From the NCBI GenBank assembly GCA_030614785.1, contig JAUWTJ010000045.1, positions 1-33,034 of the forward strand: DNA of 33,034 nt. The letters are read 5' to 3'. A model generated the notes under the pieces. That model did no database searches. It saw only the letters and a list, made by a program, of their open reading frames with translations, and was not told where the DNA came from. The stretch's first letter is position 1. Every line of letters begins with the position of its first letter. The DNA comes from Alphaproteobacteria bacterium. GTDB lineage: Bacteria > Pseudomonadota > Alphaproteobacteria > M2410. Below, piece after piece: positions 32,799-33,034 of the stretch. The translations under genes and the position numbers were made by a program.

Positions 32799-32985
32799 GG
32801 GAATTTCCTTTCGTTTTGACCATTGTCAGGGAGATAAAACGCAAGAGTCAACGAGCATTATGTCTCACGTGCACGGGCGGCCTCCTCGACGACAGTGGAC
32901 GTGTTGCACACAGGGGGTTGGCAAGCAAAAGCAGCGTCATGATGCCAGCAGATGGCGCCGCCCGCATGTGACTGGCGCAAAGGAC

Positions 32986-33004
32986 GCATTCGCTTTGCGA
33001 ACGC
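32986..33004 (-). terminator. Hairpin immediately downstream of the tRNA
   Basis: On the - strand, GCGTTCGC-AAA-GCGAATGC forms an 8-bp stem with one G-U pair and a 3-base loop, beginning 4 bases after the tRNA CCA end. A weak T-rich stretch (CCTTTG) follows. It is a plausible tRNA terminator. Confidence 0.5.
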
Positions 33005-33008
33005 TGAG

Positions 33009-33034
33009 TGGTGGAGCCGAAGGGGATCGAACCC
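33009..33034 (-). tRNA. tRNA 3' end, probably tRNA-Ala (truncated by window)
   Basis: The - strand reads into the T-arm and acceptor of a tRNA: GGG-TTCGATC-CCC (T-loop) then CTTCGGCTCCACCA with an encoded CCA. The acceptor strand CGGCUCC with A73 and U at position 70 fits tRNA-Ala, whose identity pair is G3-U70. The anticodon and 5' half are outside the window, so the amino acid is inferred. Confidence 0.8.

Noticed and set aside
33009-33034. tRNA end as an integration (att) site of an island
   Set aside because: No integrase, flanking direct repeat or abrupt change of gene content was seen on the visible side.
1-33034. CRISPR arrays, toxin-antitoxin pairs, prophage or transposase genes
   Set aside because: No regularly spaced repeats and no protein of these kinds could be recognised on either strand.

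Overview
The window looks like chromosome of an alphaproteobacterium, probably free-living, aquatic and aerobic. The evidence is the order kdsD-lptC-lptA-lptB-rpoN-hpf-ptsN, the DUF1150/Hsp20 pair beside it, moderately high GC, and alphaproteobacterial protein character throughout. Genus cannot be read from the sequence. No phage, transposase, CRISPR array or plasmid gene was seen. One REP-like palindrome and one truncated tRNA are the main non-coding elements.

Layout. (1) 1-5979: envelope and regulation block on the + strand. It holds the 3' part of kdsD (Kdo precursor), lptC, lptA and lptB (LPS export), rpoN (sigma-54), then, after a 401-base gap with a strong promoter, long-form hpf and ptsN. 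(2) 6024-6809 on the - strand: a DUF1150 protein and an Hsp20 chaperone behind a sigma-32-like promoter. (3) 7077-13419 on the + strand: a pabB-pabC fusion (p-aminobenzoate), a cysteine synthase-glutaredoxin fusion, a PLP decarboxylase and an exported monoheme protein. (4) 13437-16497: a divergent exported metallo-beta-lactamase-fold hydrolase and a membrane-anchored sulfatase with a perfect 17-bp palindrome in the promoter region. (5) 16504-21969: REP-like element, epoxide-hydrolase-like enzyme, slipin/NfeD pair, NnrS, SDR. (6) 22249-27819: a small unrecognised protein, exported MsrB and MsrA, a succinate-semialdehyde-type dehydrogenase, and an eight-CXXCH cytochrome with HEAT/TPR-like C-terminus, broken by an apparent one-base deletion. 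(7) 27843-31449: an arsenic-type methyltransferase divergent from a tight three-gene operon (TIGR04282 glycosyltransferase, radical SAM enzyme, TIGR04283 glycosyltransferase). (8) 31554-33034: acyl-CoA dehydrogenase and the 3' end of a probable tRNA-Ala.

The most interesting region is (7). The two glycosyltransferase families and the methyltransferase are the usual company of arsenosugar biosynthesis. The radical SAM enzyme between them does not resemble the canonical ArsS: it has a CNLACDFC cluster motif and a distinctive Cys-rich C-terminus. This may be a variant route to an arsenic-containing (or other) sugar or nucleoside. Second in interest are the cysteine synthase-glutaredoxin fusion paired with a decarboxylase, and the frameshifted multiheme cytochrome.

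All functional assignments rest on motif reading by eye. No database search, alignment or structure prediction was run.
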